Shown here in pieces: positions 39,347 through 49,203 of a stretch of 64,000 bases of DNA. The DNA is taken from assembly GCF_000176035.2 (NCBI RefSeq), contig NC_015675.1:310001-374000 (forward strand), written 5' to 3'. The position numbers were made by a program, and so were the translations under genes. Numbering within the stretch: the stretch's first letter is position 1; each line of letters begins with the position of its first letter. Below the pieces are notes generated by a model. It had not been told where the DNA came from, searched no databases, and saw only the letters and a list, made by a program, of their open reading frames with translations. This stretch comes from Mesorhizobium opportunistum WSM2075. Lineage in GTDB: Bacteria; Pseudomonadota; Alphaproteobacteria; Rhizobiales; Rhizobiaceae.

Positions 39347-39415
39347 ACGCAATTCCCAAGGGCAAGCGCTATACGCTTTTATCGGGAGACCCGCCTTACA
39401 TTTTCCTGAAATTGC
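39347..39415. repeat. Dispersed intergenic repeat, copy D (divergent)
   Basis: ACGCAATTCCCAAGGGCAAGCGCTATACGC followed by a diverged ACATTTTCCTGAAATTGC, related to copy A in the order of its parts. The right arm has one substitution from GGAATTGC. It occupies the gap between convergent hydrolase and DUF3096 genes. Confidence 0.7.
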
Positions 39416-39422
39416 GCCGGCT

Positions 39423-39572
39423 TCAGCCGGCGAGGTGCGGGAACAATCCAAGCAGGCCGGCGATGATCAGGTAGATCGCGACAATGTAGTTCAACAATCG
39501 TGGCATCACGAGGATCAGCACGCCGGCTATCAAGGAGATCAGCGGCGTGAGCGCGAGCGTTGAAACGGTCAT
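39423..39572 (-). CDS. DUF3096 small membrane protein
   Basis: 49 residues: MTVSTLALTPLISLIAGVLI then LVMPRLLNYIVAIYLIIAGL, two hydrophobic helices joined by MPRLLNY, the DUF3096 hallmark. ATG 39572 follows AAGGAGTTCCCCAT. The longer frame to 39725 is not supported. Function unknown. Confidence 0.85.
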   Translation of the reverse strand: MTVSTLALTPLISLIAGVLILVMPRLLNYIVAIYLIIAGLLGLFPHLAG

Positions 39573-39743
39573 ATGGGGAACTCCTTTCGACCCTGTCTGG
39601 TCGACGATTGTATGGCCCACGCGATAACGACGCGACAGCCGCTGGCGCACATTCCCGGCGCGCCCGCCGTCACCCAGAACGCGGAAACCGCCTGGAAGCT
39701 CCACGGATGTCGGGAAAAATCGCACGGCGTCGGTCGCGAGGCC

Positions 39744-40523
39744 TCAGGCGGCTTCGCGAAAATACTTTGCCGTCGGCAGGATGGTCAGCGGTGCCAGTTC
39801 GCCCGCACCAGGCGTCTCGAACAGCATGCGCTGCTCCAGCGGCGTCGAGCGGAAGAAGGGGAACCGGGAGAAGGAGCGCTCGCGGATTGCGTTGACGTTG
39901 GCGCGGTAGAGCACGACCTTGTAGTTCAGTCCCGGATAGTCGCGCAATTCGCCGATCTGTTCGGAGCAATAGATGCGGCGATAGAAGCCCGCATGCTCAG
40001 GCCGGATGGTGGAAAGGCAGTAGGGCGCATCGAAGTAGAAGCAGGCCATGCCGGCAAGGCGCAGCGTGAGATAAGGAATCTGCGGATAAACCCTCGACCA
40101 GTCCGGGTCGGCGGCAAAGCGGCTCGGATCGGCAAAATGCGCGCCGGCGGCAAGCATTGGCCGCAGGATGTCACCATAAACCGTGGTGGAAGGCGACTGC
40201 GGCGTCTCGTGGCAGGCATGGTGGATGCGCAGCGTGCTGACCAGGTCGCCGTCAATGTAGATGCCGAACTTCGAACAGTTCTCGGCTTCATCCAGCTCGT
40301 CGTGGATAATATGGTCCGGATTCTCCGGCACCATATCGCTCAACCGGTAGGATTTGTAGCGCAACCTGTAGATGTCTTCGAGGTCTTCGCCTTTGTCGCA
40401 GCGGCGATATTCAGTGCGCTCCAACATCGCGGAGATGTTTCGGGCAAAGCTCGACATGTTGTCGGGCGAATTTTCTTCGCTCACGCCCGCCACCTGGCGA
40501 AGCGCTGTCAAATGCGCGTCCAT
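39744..40523 (-). CDS. N-acyl amino acid synthase (FeeM) / autoinducer-synthase-like acyltransferase
   Basis: 259 residues. The core has RRCDKGEDLEDIYRLRYKSY, FGIYIDGDLVSTLRIH and a Tyr/Phe-rich AGMACFYFDAPYCLSTIRPE segment. This is the GNAT-like fold shared by FeeM long-chain N-acyl amino acid synthases and LuxI acyl-homoserine lactone synthases. The RYKSYR and S-T-x-R-x-x motifs occupy the places of conserved LuxI residues. ATG 40523 follows GGGGAAAGTCC. No LuxR gene is adjacent, so long-chain acyl amino acid synthesis is more likely than quorum sensing. Confidence 0.72.
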   Translation of the reverse strand: MDAHLTALRQVAGVSEENSPDNMSSFARNISAMLERTEYRRCDKGEDLEDIYRLRYKSYRLSDMVPENPDHIIHDELDEAENCSKFGIYIDGDLVSTLRIHHACHETPQSPSTTVYGDILRPMLAAGAHFADPSRFAADPDWSRVYPQIPYLTLRLAGMACFYFDAPYCLSTIRPEHAGFYRRIYCSEQIGELRDYPGLNYKVVLYRANVNAIRERSFSRFPFFRSTPLEQRMLFETPGAGELAPLTILPTAKYFREAA

Positions 40524-40670
40524 GGACTTTCCCCGTAAATGCCGCCGCGTTTCAACCCTACGACGAGACCACGGGATGTAAAGATGAAAATGATTCGGGC
40601 ACTGTTTACCGAACGTTAAGGTTAACAATCGGTAAAATTTTACTAAAATCAAAAGCATCCGTCCCGCAAA

Positions 40671-43010
40671 CTAGCCGCGGGATGCCCTCTTGGCGCTTTT
40701 GATCTCCTTGGCAAAGGGCCAGACCGTGGTCGACATGGTCTCGATGCCGGACGCGCTGAGCGCGGAGCCGAACAGGAAGCCCTGCACGAGATCCGGCTTG
40801 ACCTCGAGCGCCAGGATCTTGAGCTGTTCGAAGGTTTCGACGCCTTCGACCGTTACCGAAAGCCCCAGCGGCCGCGAAAGATTGACGATGCCCTTGAGCA
40901 GCTCCAGGGAACGGGAGTTCTGGGTGACGTCCATGAGGAACGAACGATCGATCTTGATCTTGTCGAGCGGCAGCTTGTGCAGATAGCTCAGGCTCGAATA
41001 GCCGGTGCCGAAGTCGTCGAGCGCGATGCGCACGCCAATCTGCTTCAGCTCCTCGATGTACTGGCGCGTCAGCGACTTGTCGTCGAGCAGCGCCGTTTCG
41101 GTGACCTCGATCTCCAGCCGGCCGGCAGCGAGACCGGAGCTCGCCAAGGCATCGCGAACCTTCTGGATGACGTCGCGGCTGCGGAAATCCTTGGCGGAAA
41201 GGTTGACCGAGACGCTGGTCTGGTCAGGCCATTTGGCACATTCGGTGCAGGCCGCATGCAGCACGAAGGTGCTGATTTCCGAAATGATGCCCATTTCCTC
41301 GGCCAGCGGAATGAAGATGCCTGGTGAGACCGGTCCGAGATCGGGATGGTCCCAGCGGCACAGCGCCTCGCAACTGGCGATGCGCATGGTGCTCATCGCC
41401 ACGATCGGCTGGTAAACCACCCGCAGGCCCTTGCTTTCCACGGCGCTGCGCAGGTCAGCCTTCATCAACTGGCGATTGCGGAACGCGGCATCCATCGCCG
41501 CCTCGAACAGGCGCCAGCCGTTCTTGCCGAGTTCCTTGGCCTTGTAGAGCGCCAGGTCGGCCTTGACGATCATCGCGTCGACATCGCTGTCCCTGACCCG
41601 CGACAGCACCGCGCCGCCACTGGCCTGGATGCGCAGCCCGTGGCCGGCGACGTCCACTTCGCCCTGCAACGCGGCAAAGATCTCATCGATCTGGATGGTC
41701 AGGTGGCTCTCATCCTCGATGCGGTCGAAGAAAACCATGAACTCGTCGCCGCCGAAACGGCTGACAGTGATGCCTTGCCCGGCGACGGCGGCAAGACGTT
41801 CGGCGACCGCATAGATCAACCCGTCGCCGATCGGATGCCCAAGCGTGTCGTTGACGCTCTTGAAATCGTCGAGGTCGAGCACGGCGAGGCCGCAGAGACG
41901 GTCGCGGTCGCCCGAAGCCATCGCCTCGCCGATCAGTTCATGGAAATAGGCGCGATTGGGCAGGCCGGTGAGATTGTCGTAGCGCGCCATGAAGCGGATC
42001 TTGTCTTCCGCCTCGACGCGCGCCGTCACGTCCTCGAAGGTGATGACCCCCAGTTCCTGGCTGCCTTCGCGGGCCGAGAATTCATAATGCTGGCCATTGG
42101 CGAGGGAAACCAGAACCTTGCGGTCGCGGCCTTCGCGCAGCGCGCGCGTCAGCTGGGCCTCAATGTAGCGGCAGTCCTTCGGCGCCAGCATGCCGCCGGC
42201 GACGCCGCGCATCAGGAGACCGTGGATCGATCGTCCGAGCAGCGCGTCGGCCGATTTGAGCGACATCAAATGCGCGGCCTCGGCATTGGCGACCGCCACC
42301 CGGCCGTCCGGGCCAAGCATGACGAGGCCGTGCGACATGGTGTTGAGCGCCCGGTTGAAACGCTGGGCGAGGCGGTTTGCCTTCTTTTCCTCCGACAGCG
42401 CCGCGAAAAGCACCTCGCGGACCAGATCGGCGAAGCGCTTGATGGCGAACAGGAAGGGCGCCGAAAGCAGGCCAAGGATGAAATGGTAGGGATCGCCGCG
42501 CAGGATGAAGCCGAGAGAGATCGGCCAGGTCATGGTCATGATGAAGATCATCACCATCCTGGGCGAACCATAGTTGCGGCCGGCGATGGACGTGGCCGAC
42601 GCCAGCGTCACGCAGACCGCGGCGATCTCGGCAAATCCGTCATAGGCGAGATAGATGCCGACGAAACAGAAGGTTCCCAGCATGAAACCATGCATGGAGC
42701 CGTAGAAAATATAGTCGTTCTCGCGCCGGCGGGCTTCCTCCCAGCTCTTGGGCGTCGGCGCATGCCGGTACTTGCGGATGTTGCGCAAGCGCAGGAAGGC
42801 GACGGCCAGGAAACCAAACGTCACCGCAAGGTAGGCCGGGTCCCTGGTCTTCCAATAGACGAGCACCACCAGCAGGGTCTGGGCAAAGAATCCGATCGAA
42901 AGCGTCAGTCCGTCGCGAAACAGGGTTTCCACGAACGGAATGTAGACGTCGACCGGGATCTCGTTCTTTTTTCTCAGATTCACGCCTGAATCCCAACCCT
43001 TGGGAGCCAA
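40671..43010 (-). CDS. Membrane-bound diguanylate cyclase/phosphodiesterase (GGDEF-EAL)
   Basis: 779 residues. An N-terminal membrane domain of about six helices (to about 200) is followed by a PAS-like domain, a GGDEF domain (DNLTGLPNRAYFHELI, SRFGGDEFMVFF) and an EAL domain (CEALCRWDHPDLGPVSPGIF, VSVNLSAKDF, EVTETALLDD, ALDDFGTGYSSLSYLHKLPL, KIDRSFL, VEGVETFEQ). The catalytic GGDEF and the EAL metal ligands are all present, so both activities are possible. It would adjust cyclic di-GMP. Confidence 0.95.
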   Translation of the reverse strand: MAPKGWDSGVNLRKKNEIPVDVYIPFVETLFRDGLTLSIGFFAQTLLVVLVYWKTRDPAYLAVTFGFLAVAFLRLRNIRKYRHAPTPKSWEEARRRENDYIFYGSMHGFMLGTFCFVGIYLAYDGFAEIAAVCVTLASATSIAGRNYGSPRMVMIFIMTMTWPISLGFILRGDPYHFILGLLSAPFLFAIKRFADLVREVLFAALSEEKKANRLAQRFNRALNTMSHGLVMLGPDGRVAVANAEAAHLMSLKSADALLGRSIHGLLMRGVAGGMLAPKDCRYIEAQLTRALREGRDRKVLVSLANGQHYEFSAREGSQELGVITFEDVTARVEAEDKIRFMARYDNLTGLPNRAYFHELIGEAMASGDRDRLCGLAVLDLDDFKSVNDTLGHPIGDGLIYAVAERLAAVAGQGITVSRFGGDEFMVFFDRIEDESHLTIQIDEIFAALQGEVDVAGHGLRIQASGGAVLSRVRDSDVDAMIVKADLALYKAKELGKNGWRLFEAAMDAAFRNRQLMKADLRSAVESKGLRVVYQPIVAMSTMRIASCEALCRWDHPDLGPVSPGIFIPLAEEMGIISEISTFVLHAACTECAKWPDQTSVSVNLSAKDFRSRDVIQKVRDALASSGLAAGRLEIEVTETALLDDKSLTRQYIEELKQIGVRIALDDFGTGYSSLSYLHKLPLDKIKIDRSFLMDVTQNSRSLELLKGIVNLSRPLGLSVTVEGVETFEQLKILALEVKPDLVQGFLFGSALSASGIETMSTTVWPFAKEIKSAKRASRG

Positions 43011-43126
43011 GCAGTGCCATATTCGCCTTAAGAAACATTTAGAGGAGCGGCCGCCCGCTCACGGTCAAGGGAGTTGACGCTAGGGAAAGTCGGGAAAATG
43101 CGGTTCAGGTAAACAAGCCGTATCCG

Positions 43127-46100
43127 TCATTCGGCGGCCTGGAGTTCCGGCCGCTTCGAGGCGGCTGACAGGCGTTCGAGGAGCCTTTGGCGCTCGCCAG
43201 CGGCCTTTTCGGCGCTGGCTTGCCGGACATGGCCATAACCACGGATGAGTGCAGGAACCGACATGAGGGCGGTCGCTGCCTCGATCTTGCCCGGCGCCAG
43301 CGACTTGGCGACAAGCTCAAGATCGCCCTCGTACTGGGCCAAAAGCTGCCGTTCCATGCGCCGCTCGCCGGTGTAGCCGAACAGGTCGAAAGCGGTGCCG
43401 CGCAGGCCCTTGAGCGCCGCCAGCAGGCGAAACCCCTTCATCATCCAGGGGCCGAAGCTCGATTTCCTCGGTTTGCCGTCATTGCCGCGCCGGCCCATGA
43501 TCGGCGGCGCGAGATGGAATTCGAGCTTCTCGTAGCTCTGGAACTGCTTGCCAAGCTCGGCGGCGAAGGAACCGTCGGTGTAAAGCCGCGCCACCTCGTA
43601 CTCGTCCTTGATCGCCATCAGCTTGAACAGATTCCTGGCCGCAGCCTCGGTCACGGCGGTCGAACCCGGCACCGCCTTCGTTTCGGCAGCACGCAGGCGG
43701 GCCAGGCTGTCGGCATAACGCTTGCCGTAGGCGGCGTTCTGATAGGCGGTGAGGAAGGCGACGCGGCGGCCAATGATCTCGTCCAGCGTCTGCGCGACCG
43801 GGGCGGCCTGCCCGGCCTTGCCCGGCTGGGCGACGAGGCCACGCACGAAATCCGGCTGGTGCGCCGCGCGGCGGCCCCAGCGGAAGGCGGCGATGTTCAT
43901 CGCCACGGCTTCGCCGTTGAGTTCGATCGCCCTTTCGACCGCCTCGGCCGACAGCGGCAGGCCACCATGCTGGAAGGCAAAGCCGAGCATGAACATGTTG
44001 GCGCCGAGCGAATTGCCGAACAGCGCGGTGGCGGTGCGGGTGGCATCGAAGAAATGCGCCTTGTCGTCGCCGGCCGCGCTCCGGATCGCCTTCTTCAGGC
44101 GCTCGATGGGCAGCGAGAAATCGGCCGAGCGCGCAAACTCGCCGGGCATGATCTCGGCGGTGTTGGCGAGAAAGATCGTATGGCCCTCGCGCACCGCCGT
44201 CAGCACCTTCTTGGCGCCCGACACGACGAGGTCGCAGCCAAGCACCAGGTCGGCCTTGCCCGCCGAAACGCGGATGGCATGGATGTCGTCCGGCGTGCGG
44301 GCGATGCGCACATGGGTAAACACCGAACCGCCCTTCTGGGCGAGGCCGGCCATGTCGATCATGCCGCAGCCCTTGTCCTCGAGATGGGCGGCCATGCCGA
44401 GCACCGCACCGACGGTGACCACGCCGGTGCCGCCGACGCCGTCGATGATCGCGGCCCAGCCTTCGGCGCCCAGCGGGAATTCGGCCGGGGTCGGCACGCC
44501 GTCGAGCGGATCGGCTTTGCCGGCCAGGCCCTCGGCCTTCCTGATCTTGGCGCCGTGCACGGTGACGAAGGAAGGGCAGAAGCCGTTGATGCAGGAGAAG
44601 TCCTTGTTGCAGCTCGACTGGTCGATCTTGCGCTTGCGGCCGAATTCGGTCTCGACCGGCTGGATCGAGACGCAGTTCGACTGCACGCCGCAGTCGCCGC
44701 AGCCCTCGCAGACCAGCTCGTTGATGAAGACGCGCTTGTCGGGATCGGGAAAGGTGCCGCGCTTGCGGCGTCGGCGCTTTTCGGCCGCGCAGGTCTGGTC
44801 GTAGATCAGGATCGAGACACCCTTGACGTCGCGCAGCTCGCGCTGGACGAGATCGAGGTCGTCGCGGTGATGGATGGATGCGCCGGCGGGGAATTCGACC
44901 TTGCCCGCATATTTGTCGGGCTCGTCGGTGACGATGGCGATGCGGTCGACACCCTCTGCCCGCACCTGCCTGGCGATCATCTCGACGGTCAGGCCACCCT
45001 CATGCGGCTGGCCGCCGGTCATGGCGACGGCGTCGTTGTAGAGTATCTTGTAGGTGATGTTGGCTTCGCTCGACAGGGCGAAGCGGATCGCCAGCGTGCC
45101 GGAATGGTTGTAGGTGCCGTCGCCGAGATTCTGGAAGATGTGGTCGCGCTTGGAGAACGGCGCCTGGCCGACCCATTGCGCGCCCTCGCCGCCCATGGCC
45201 GTGAAGCCGAGCGTGTTGCGGTCCATCCACAGCGCCATGAAATGGCAGCCGATGCCGGCGGCGGCGATCGAGCCGTCCGGCACCTTGGTCGAGGAATTGT
45301 GCGGACAACCCGAACAGAAGAAAGGCGTGCGCGAGCCGATGTCGGTGGCGTCCGCAAGCATCGCCTGGAACTGTCGCAGCTTGCCCACCCGCGCCGAAAT
45401 CTCTTCCGACGGACCAATGGTCTTCACGATCTTCTCGCCGAGCGCAATCGCGATCTCGTTGGGATCGAGCGCACCCTTGGCGGGAAACAGCCAGTCGCCG
45501 CGCTCGTCTTTCTTGCCGACGATGACCGGTTGCGAGGCGGTGCCGTAGAGGCTTTCGCGCAGTTGCACCTCGATCAGCGAGCGCTTTTCCTCAACCACGA
45601 CGATGGTATCGAGGCCGCGGGCAAAGTCGGCGATGTGATGCAGATCGAGCGGCCAGGGGCAGCCGACCTTGAACAGCCGCACGCCGATGCGGTTGGCGGC
45701 CGCCTCGTCGATGCCGATGTCCTCCAGCGCCTGGCGCACATCCAGATAGCTCTTGCCCAGGGTGATGATGCCGATCTTCGGGCTGCGGCCGCCCGAATAG
45801 ACGATGCGGTTCAATCCGTTGGCATGGATGAAGGCGGAAGCCGCGGCGCGCTTGTGTTCATGCAGGCGCTCCTCCTGGCCCAGCATGTCGATCTCGTGGC
45901 GGATGTTGAGGCCGCCGGGTGGCATGTCGAACTCCGGCACGACGATGTTCAGCCGCTCGAGCGAGGCATCGACCGAGGCCGTCGATTCGATATTGTCCTT
46001 GACGCATTTGATCGCCGCCCAGGTGCCGGCAAAGCGCGACATGGCAAAGCCGTAGAGGCCGTAGTCGATGATCTCCTGGACACCCGCCGGGTTGAGGATC

Positions 46101-46606
46101 GGCACCATGGTGTCGACGAACAGGAATTCGGTGGCATGCGCATTGGTCGAGGATTCGGCCATGTGGTCGTCGCCCATCAGCGCGAGCACCCCGCCATGCT
46201 TCGACGAGCCGGCGAGATTGGCGTGGCGGAACACGTCGCCGGAACGGTCGACGCCAGGCCCCTTGCCGTACCAGACGGAAAACACGCCATCGTGGGTGCC
46301 CTCGCCCAGCAGTTCCGTCTGCTGCGATCCCCAGCAGGCGGTCGCGGCAAGCTCCTCGTTGAGGCCCGGCTGGAAGACGATGTCGGCCCCGGCGAGCTGC
46401 TTCTTGGCCTTCCACAGCTGCATGTCGAGGCCGCCGAGCGGCGAACCGCGATAGCCAGAGACGAAGCCGGCCGTGTTCAAGCCCGCGCGACGGTCGCGCT
46501 CGCGCTGCATCAGAAGCATGCGGATGACCGCCTGCGCGCCGGACAGGAAGATGCGCTCCTTCCCGAGATCGAACTTGTCGTCGAGCGCGACATCGTGCAG
46601 CGTCAT
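43127..46606 (-). CDS. Indolepyruvate:ferredoxin oxidoreductase (fused)
   Basis: 1159 residues, a single-chain fusion of the alpha and gamma-type modules. The N-terminal part has GYRGSPLGGLDMQLWKAKK and NEELAATACWGSQQ. A ThDP module includes FCSGCPHNSST, MGGEGAQWVGQAPF and GDGTYNHSG. A cysteine cluster CEGCGDCGVQSNC and CNKDFSCINGFCPS follows for 4Fe-4S binding. The gamma module has GVGGTGVVTVGAVLGMAAHL. ATG 46606 follows AGAGGAAATGCCTG. It oxidatively decarboxylates aryl or branched-chain 2-oxo acids to acyl-CoA. The long opposite-strand ORF is a shadow. Confidence 0.94.
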   Translation of the reverse strand: MTLHDVALDDKFDLGKERIFLSGAQAVIRMLLMQRERDRRAGLNTAGFVSGYRGSPLGGLDMQLWKAKKQLAGADIVFQPGLNEELAATACWGSQQTELLGEGTHDGVFSVWYGKGPGVDRSGDVFRHANLAGSSKHGGVLALMGDDHMAESSTNAHATEFLFVDTMVPILNPAGVQEIIDYGLYGFAMSRFAGTWAAIKCVKDNIESTASVDASLERLNIVVPEFDMPPGGLNIRHEIDMLGQEERLHEHKRAAASAFIHANGLNRIVYSGGRSPKIGIITLGKSYLDVRQALEDIGIDEAAANRIGVRLFKVGCPWPLDLHHIADFARGLDTIVVVEEKRSLIEVQLRESLYGTASQPVIVGKKDERGDWLFPAKGALDPNEIAIALGEKIVKTIGPSEEISARVGKLRQFQAMLADATDIGSRTPFFCSGCPHNSSTKVPDGSIAAAGIGCHFMALWMDRNTLGFTAMGGEGAQWVGQAPFSKRDHIFQNLGDGTYNHSGTLAIRFALSSEANITYKILYNDAVAMTGGQPHEGGLTVEMIARQVRAEGVDRIAIVTDEPDKYAGKVEFPAGASIHHRDDLDLVQRELRDVKGVSILIYDQTCAAEKRRRRKRGTFPDPDKRVFINELVCEGCGDCGVQSNCVSIQPVETEFGRKRKIDQSSCNKDFSCINGFCPSFVTVHGAKIRKAEGLAGKADPLDGVPTPAEFPLGAEGWAAIIDGVGGTGVVTVGAVLGMAAHLEDKGCGMIDMAGLAQKGGSVFTHVRIARTPDDIHAIRVSAGKADLVLGCDLVVSGAKKVLTAVREGHTIFLANTAEIMPGEFARSADFSLPIERLKKAIRSAAGDDKAHFFDATRTATALFGNSLGANMFMLGFAFQHGGLPLSAEAVERAIELNGEAVAMNIAAFRWGRRAAHQPDFVRGLVAQPGKAGQAAPVAQTLDEIIGRRVAFLTAYQNAAYGKRYADSLARLRAAETKAVPGSTAVTEAAARNLFKLMAIKDEYEVARLYTDGSFAAELGKQFQSYEKLEFHLAPPIMGRRGNDGKPRKSSFGPWMMKGFRLLAALKGLRGTAFDLFGYTGERRMERQLLAQYEGDLELVAKSLAPGKIEAATALMSVPALIRGYGHVRQASAEKAAGERQRLLERLSAASKRPELQAAE

Positions 46607-46823
46607 CAGGCATTTCCTCTGCGAAGGCCGCGTGGGGCAGCAGCCAACGTCGGGATCGGATGACGCATCCTTTCTCCCCTTGCAAGTCAGGTCAAACAAA
46701 ATCGAAGGGACCGGGTGCCGCGCAACAAACAGTCCGGCAGGTGCCGGATCGCGCACGAACCAGCGCGCCGATCGTGCGACGACGCACGAAAATTCCAGCC
46801 AAATCGATGCCGGTCGGAAAGTG

Positions 46824-47363
46824 TCAGCCGGCTTTCGAACAATCCGGCTTCGGCTCGCCGGGCAGCTTGCCGTCGGGATGGCCGGCGAGGTCGGGATTGG
46901 CCGTATAGAGCTGGTCGATGACCAGCGGCCGGTCGGGCAGGATCGACTGGTCTTCCGTCGACATCAGCGTGGTGTCGATCTTCTGCAGGACCGCACCGTC
47001 GGCGCCCTTGATGCTGATGGCGATGGCATAGGGCTTGTTCTTGACGATGCAGGTCAGCGCCGGGCTCTCAAGGCTCACCTTGCCGAGCTTCGGCCAGACC
47101 TTCTGCTCGACCACGATAGGCGCACCACCGGCCGGATTCTGGAAACTGGCGACCGCCACCTGGCCCTCGCCCATCGGCCGCAAGGGCCGCAGCGTGACGA
47201 CATAGGTCGCCCGGGCGAGACGGTAGTTGAAGACGAATATCTTGCCCGAAACCTCGAACAACTTGCCTTCGCCGTCCTTGCCCGTATCCCGGCAGGCGCC
47301 GAGTGCCGCGGCGGCGATCAGCATGGCGCCGACAACGACCGAGCGGGAAATCCTTCTAAGCAT
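46824..47363 (-). CDS. Hypothetical lipoprotein
   Basis: 179 residues. The signal peptide MLRRISRSVVVGAMLIAAAA ends in lipobox LGAC at Cys24, so it should be lipidated. The mature domain has FEVSGKIFVFNYRLARATYV and TCIVKNKPYAIAISI, suggesting a beta-sheet fold. ATG 47363 (GAGGTCAAGG upstream) overlaps the end of the CGNR gene, so they are cotranscribed. Family not recognised. Confidence 0.75.
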   Translation of the reverse strand: MLRRISRSVVVGAMLIAAAALGACRDTGKDGEGKLFEVSGKIFVFNYRLARATYVVTLRPLRPMGEGQVAVASFQNPAGGAPIVVEQKVWPKLGKVSLESPALTCIVKNKPYAIAISIKGADGAVLQKIDTTLMSTEDQSILPDRPLVIDQLYTANPDLAGHPDGKLPGEPKPDCSKAG

Positions 47364-47967
47364 CCTTGACCTCATGGGCCGCCATGCGGCGGCGGCGATA
47401 GTGACGGCTTGCCTTCTGCCGGTTGCCGCACACCGCCATGTCGCACCAAAGGCGACTGGAATTGCGGCTCCTGTCGACGAACAGCCAGGTGCAGTTGGGA
47501 CATATCCTCAATCTCGCGACTGTATCGTCCCGCAGCAGCGACAGCGCCGAAACCGCCAGCGCCGCCTCGAAGGCGATCGGCGTCACGGGGTCGCCGAACG
47601 GCCTTCCCGGCGCGCCGATCTCGGTCCGGCTGCCAGCCAGGCCCTCGGCACAGGCCGTCAGGAACCCGGGCATATCCGCGGTCGCGAGCACCCCTTTCGA
47701 CACCGCACCGCGAAACAGCCGGTCGGTCGCCTCGCGGATCGACAGCACGACGGGGGCGATCGCCGCCGGCGAGGAAACCGCAAGCCGCCTGTCGCCAAGC
47801 TCGTCGGCGCGAAAACCACTGGCCGCCTCGGCAAAGCGGGCGATTTCGGCGGGATCGTCGAAGCGGTCGAAGGTGCGCTGGGGATCGCCGCGCAGCACGA
47901 CGGTGTTCGCCGTATCGAGCGCGAGCAGGCCGCCGGTGAAGCGATGCGGGGTCCAGGCAACTGTCAT
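47356..47967 (-). CDS. CGNR zinc finger (ABATE) transcriptional regulator
   Basis: 203 residues with an N-terminal ABATE domain (GGLLALDTANTVVLRGDPQR) and a C-terminal zinc finger ICPNCTWLFVDRSRNSSRLW then CDMAVCGNRQKASRHYRRRR, whose four cysteines and CGNR signature are complete. Probably DNA-binding. ATG 47967 is 87 bases from the divergent permease gene. Confidence 0.9.
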   Translation of the reverse strand: MTVAWTPHRFTGGLLALDTANTVVLRGDPQRTFDRFDDPAEIARFAEAASGFRADELGDRRLAVSSPAAIAPVVLSIREATDRLFRGAVSKGVLATADMPGFLTACAEGLAGSRTEIGAPGRPFGDPVTPIAFEAALAVSALSLLRDDTVARLRICPNCTWLFVDRSRNSSRLWCDMAVCGNRQKASRHYRRRRMAAHEVKDA

Positions 47968-48113
47968 GCCCAAAATCTAACCGATAAATCGCATTTGACA
48001 AGTTAGATTCGCCGATGCAAACCTCTTATGGGTAAGCTATCGTCGCCTTTGTCTTGAGCATTCCGTCTGTCCAACCGCTGTGCGCTTTGGGCGACATGCT
48101 TTGCAGGTTTTGC

Positions 48114-49019
48114 ATGCTCTATTTCTTCCAGCAGGTGCTGAACGGGCTGCATTCGGGTGCGCTCTATGCGCTGCTTGCCTTCGGCTACGTGCTGACCAAC
48201 GGCATCCTGCACCGCACCAACCTTGCCTATGGCGCGCTGTTCGCCTTCTGCGGCCAGGCAATGATCCTGACCGTCGCCTTCGGCTACCAGGTGCTGTGGC
48301 TGACGCTGCTGGCTTCGGTGCTGCTCGGCGTCGTGGCGGCCTTGCTCTATGCCGCGCTCATCAGCCATGTCCTGTCGCGCAGCGTCTTCGAGCCGCTGGC
48401 CGACCGCACGCCCAATGCCATCGTGGTGACGACGCTCGGCATCCTGCTGGTGCTGTCGGAAGCGAGCCGCATCGCGGCCGACACGCATGATCTGTGGCTG
48501 CCGCCAATGCTGGCCCAGCCCATCGTTTTCGCCGAGGGCGCCGGCTTCAAGGCGACGTTGACGCTGATCCAGGTGCTCGACTGCGCGGCTGTCCTGGCAG
48601 CGGTTCTGCTCGCCACCTGGGTGTTTGCCCGCTCGAGCTTCGGCCGGTCCTGGCGCGCGGTCTCCGACGACCCCGGGGCCGCTGCCCTGTGCGGCGTCGA
48701 CGTGCGCACCGTGTTCCGGCGCGCCGTGTTGTACGGCGGCTTATGCGCGGCGCTGGCCGGCGTCATGGCCAGCCTCTACTATGGCAATGTCAGCTTCGGT
48801 TCCGGCCTCGTCTACGGATTGAAGATCCTGTTCGTGACGGCGGTCGGCGGATATCTCTCGCCGCCACGGGCAGCGCTGGGCGCGGCGGCTTTCGGCATGG
48901 CCGAATCGCTATGGGCCGGCTATTTCCCGATCGAATGGCGCGATGCGTGGATGTATCTGTTCCTGGTGGCCATGCTGGTGCTGATCGGCGCCGGCCGCGA
49001 CACCAGCAAAGTCGTCTGA
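48114..49019 (+). CDS. Branched-chain amino acid ABC permease (LivH type), orphan
   Basis: 301 residues, eight to nine transmembrane helices: LNGLHSGALYALLAFGYVLT, LNGILHRTNLAYGAL-like N-terminus, WRAVSDDPGAAALCGVDV and the C-terminal VYGLKILFVTAVGGYLSPPR, as in LivH/UrtB. No LivM, ATPases or binding protein are next to it. ATG 48114 (MLYFFQQVLNG) matches the family; ATG 48096 is possible. Confidence 0.85.
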   Translation: MLYFFQQVLNGLHSGALYALLAFGYVLTNGILHRTNLAYGALFAFCGQAMILTVAFGYQVLWLTLLASVLLGVVAALLYAALISHVLSRSVFEPLADRTPNAIVVTTLGILLVLSEASRIAADTHDLWLPPMLAQPIVFAEGAGFKATLTLIQVLDCAAVLAAVLLATWVFARSSFGRSWRAVSDDPGAAALCGVDVRTVFRRAVLYGGLCAALAGVMASLYYGNVSFGSGLVYGLKILFVTAVGGYLSPPRAALGAAAFGMAESLWAGYFPIEWRDAWMYLFLVAMLVLIGAGRDTSKVV

Positions 49020-49203
49020 ACCGATCAGACTTTGGTTGCATGACGCGGGGGCAGGCCGCCAGTCTTTGGCCCTCGCTTTAATCGATGCTGTTTTGTTGCC
49101 TCCATCCTTGTTGACCCGTCCGGCCACGCGCGGCATACCGTTGGGCCACGCGGCGTGACGGAACAAGGGGAGCCGGCACGCCTCCGATAAAAGGGAGGAA
49201 TGC

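Noticed and set aside
43187..46663. 1158-codon open frame antisense to the indolepyruvate:ferredoxin oxidoreductase
   Set aside because: High GC at third positions removes stop codons from the opposite frame. The translation is His/Arg/Asp-rich with no domain, while the minus-strand protein has clear ThDP and Fe-S motifs.
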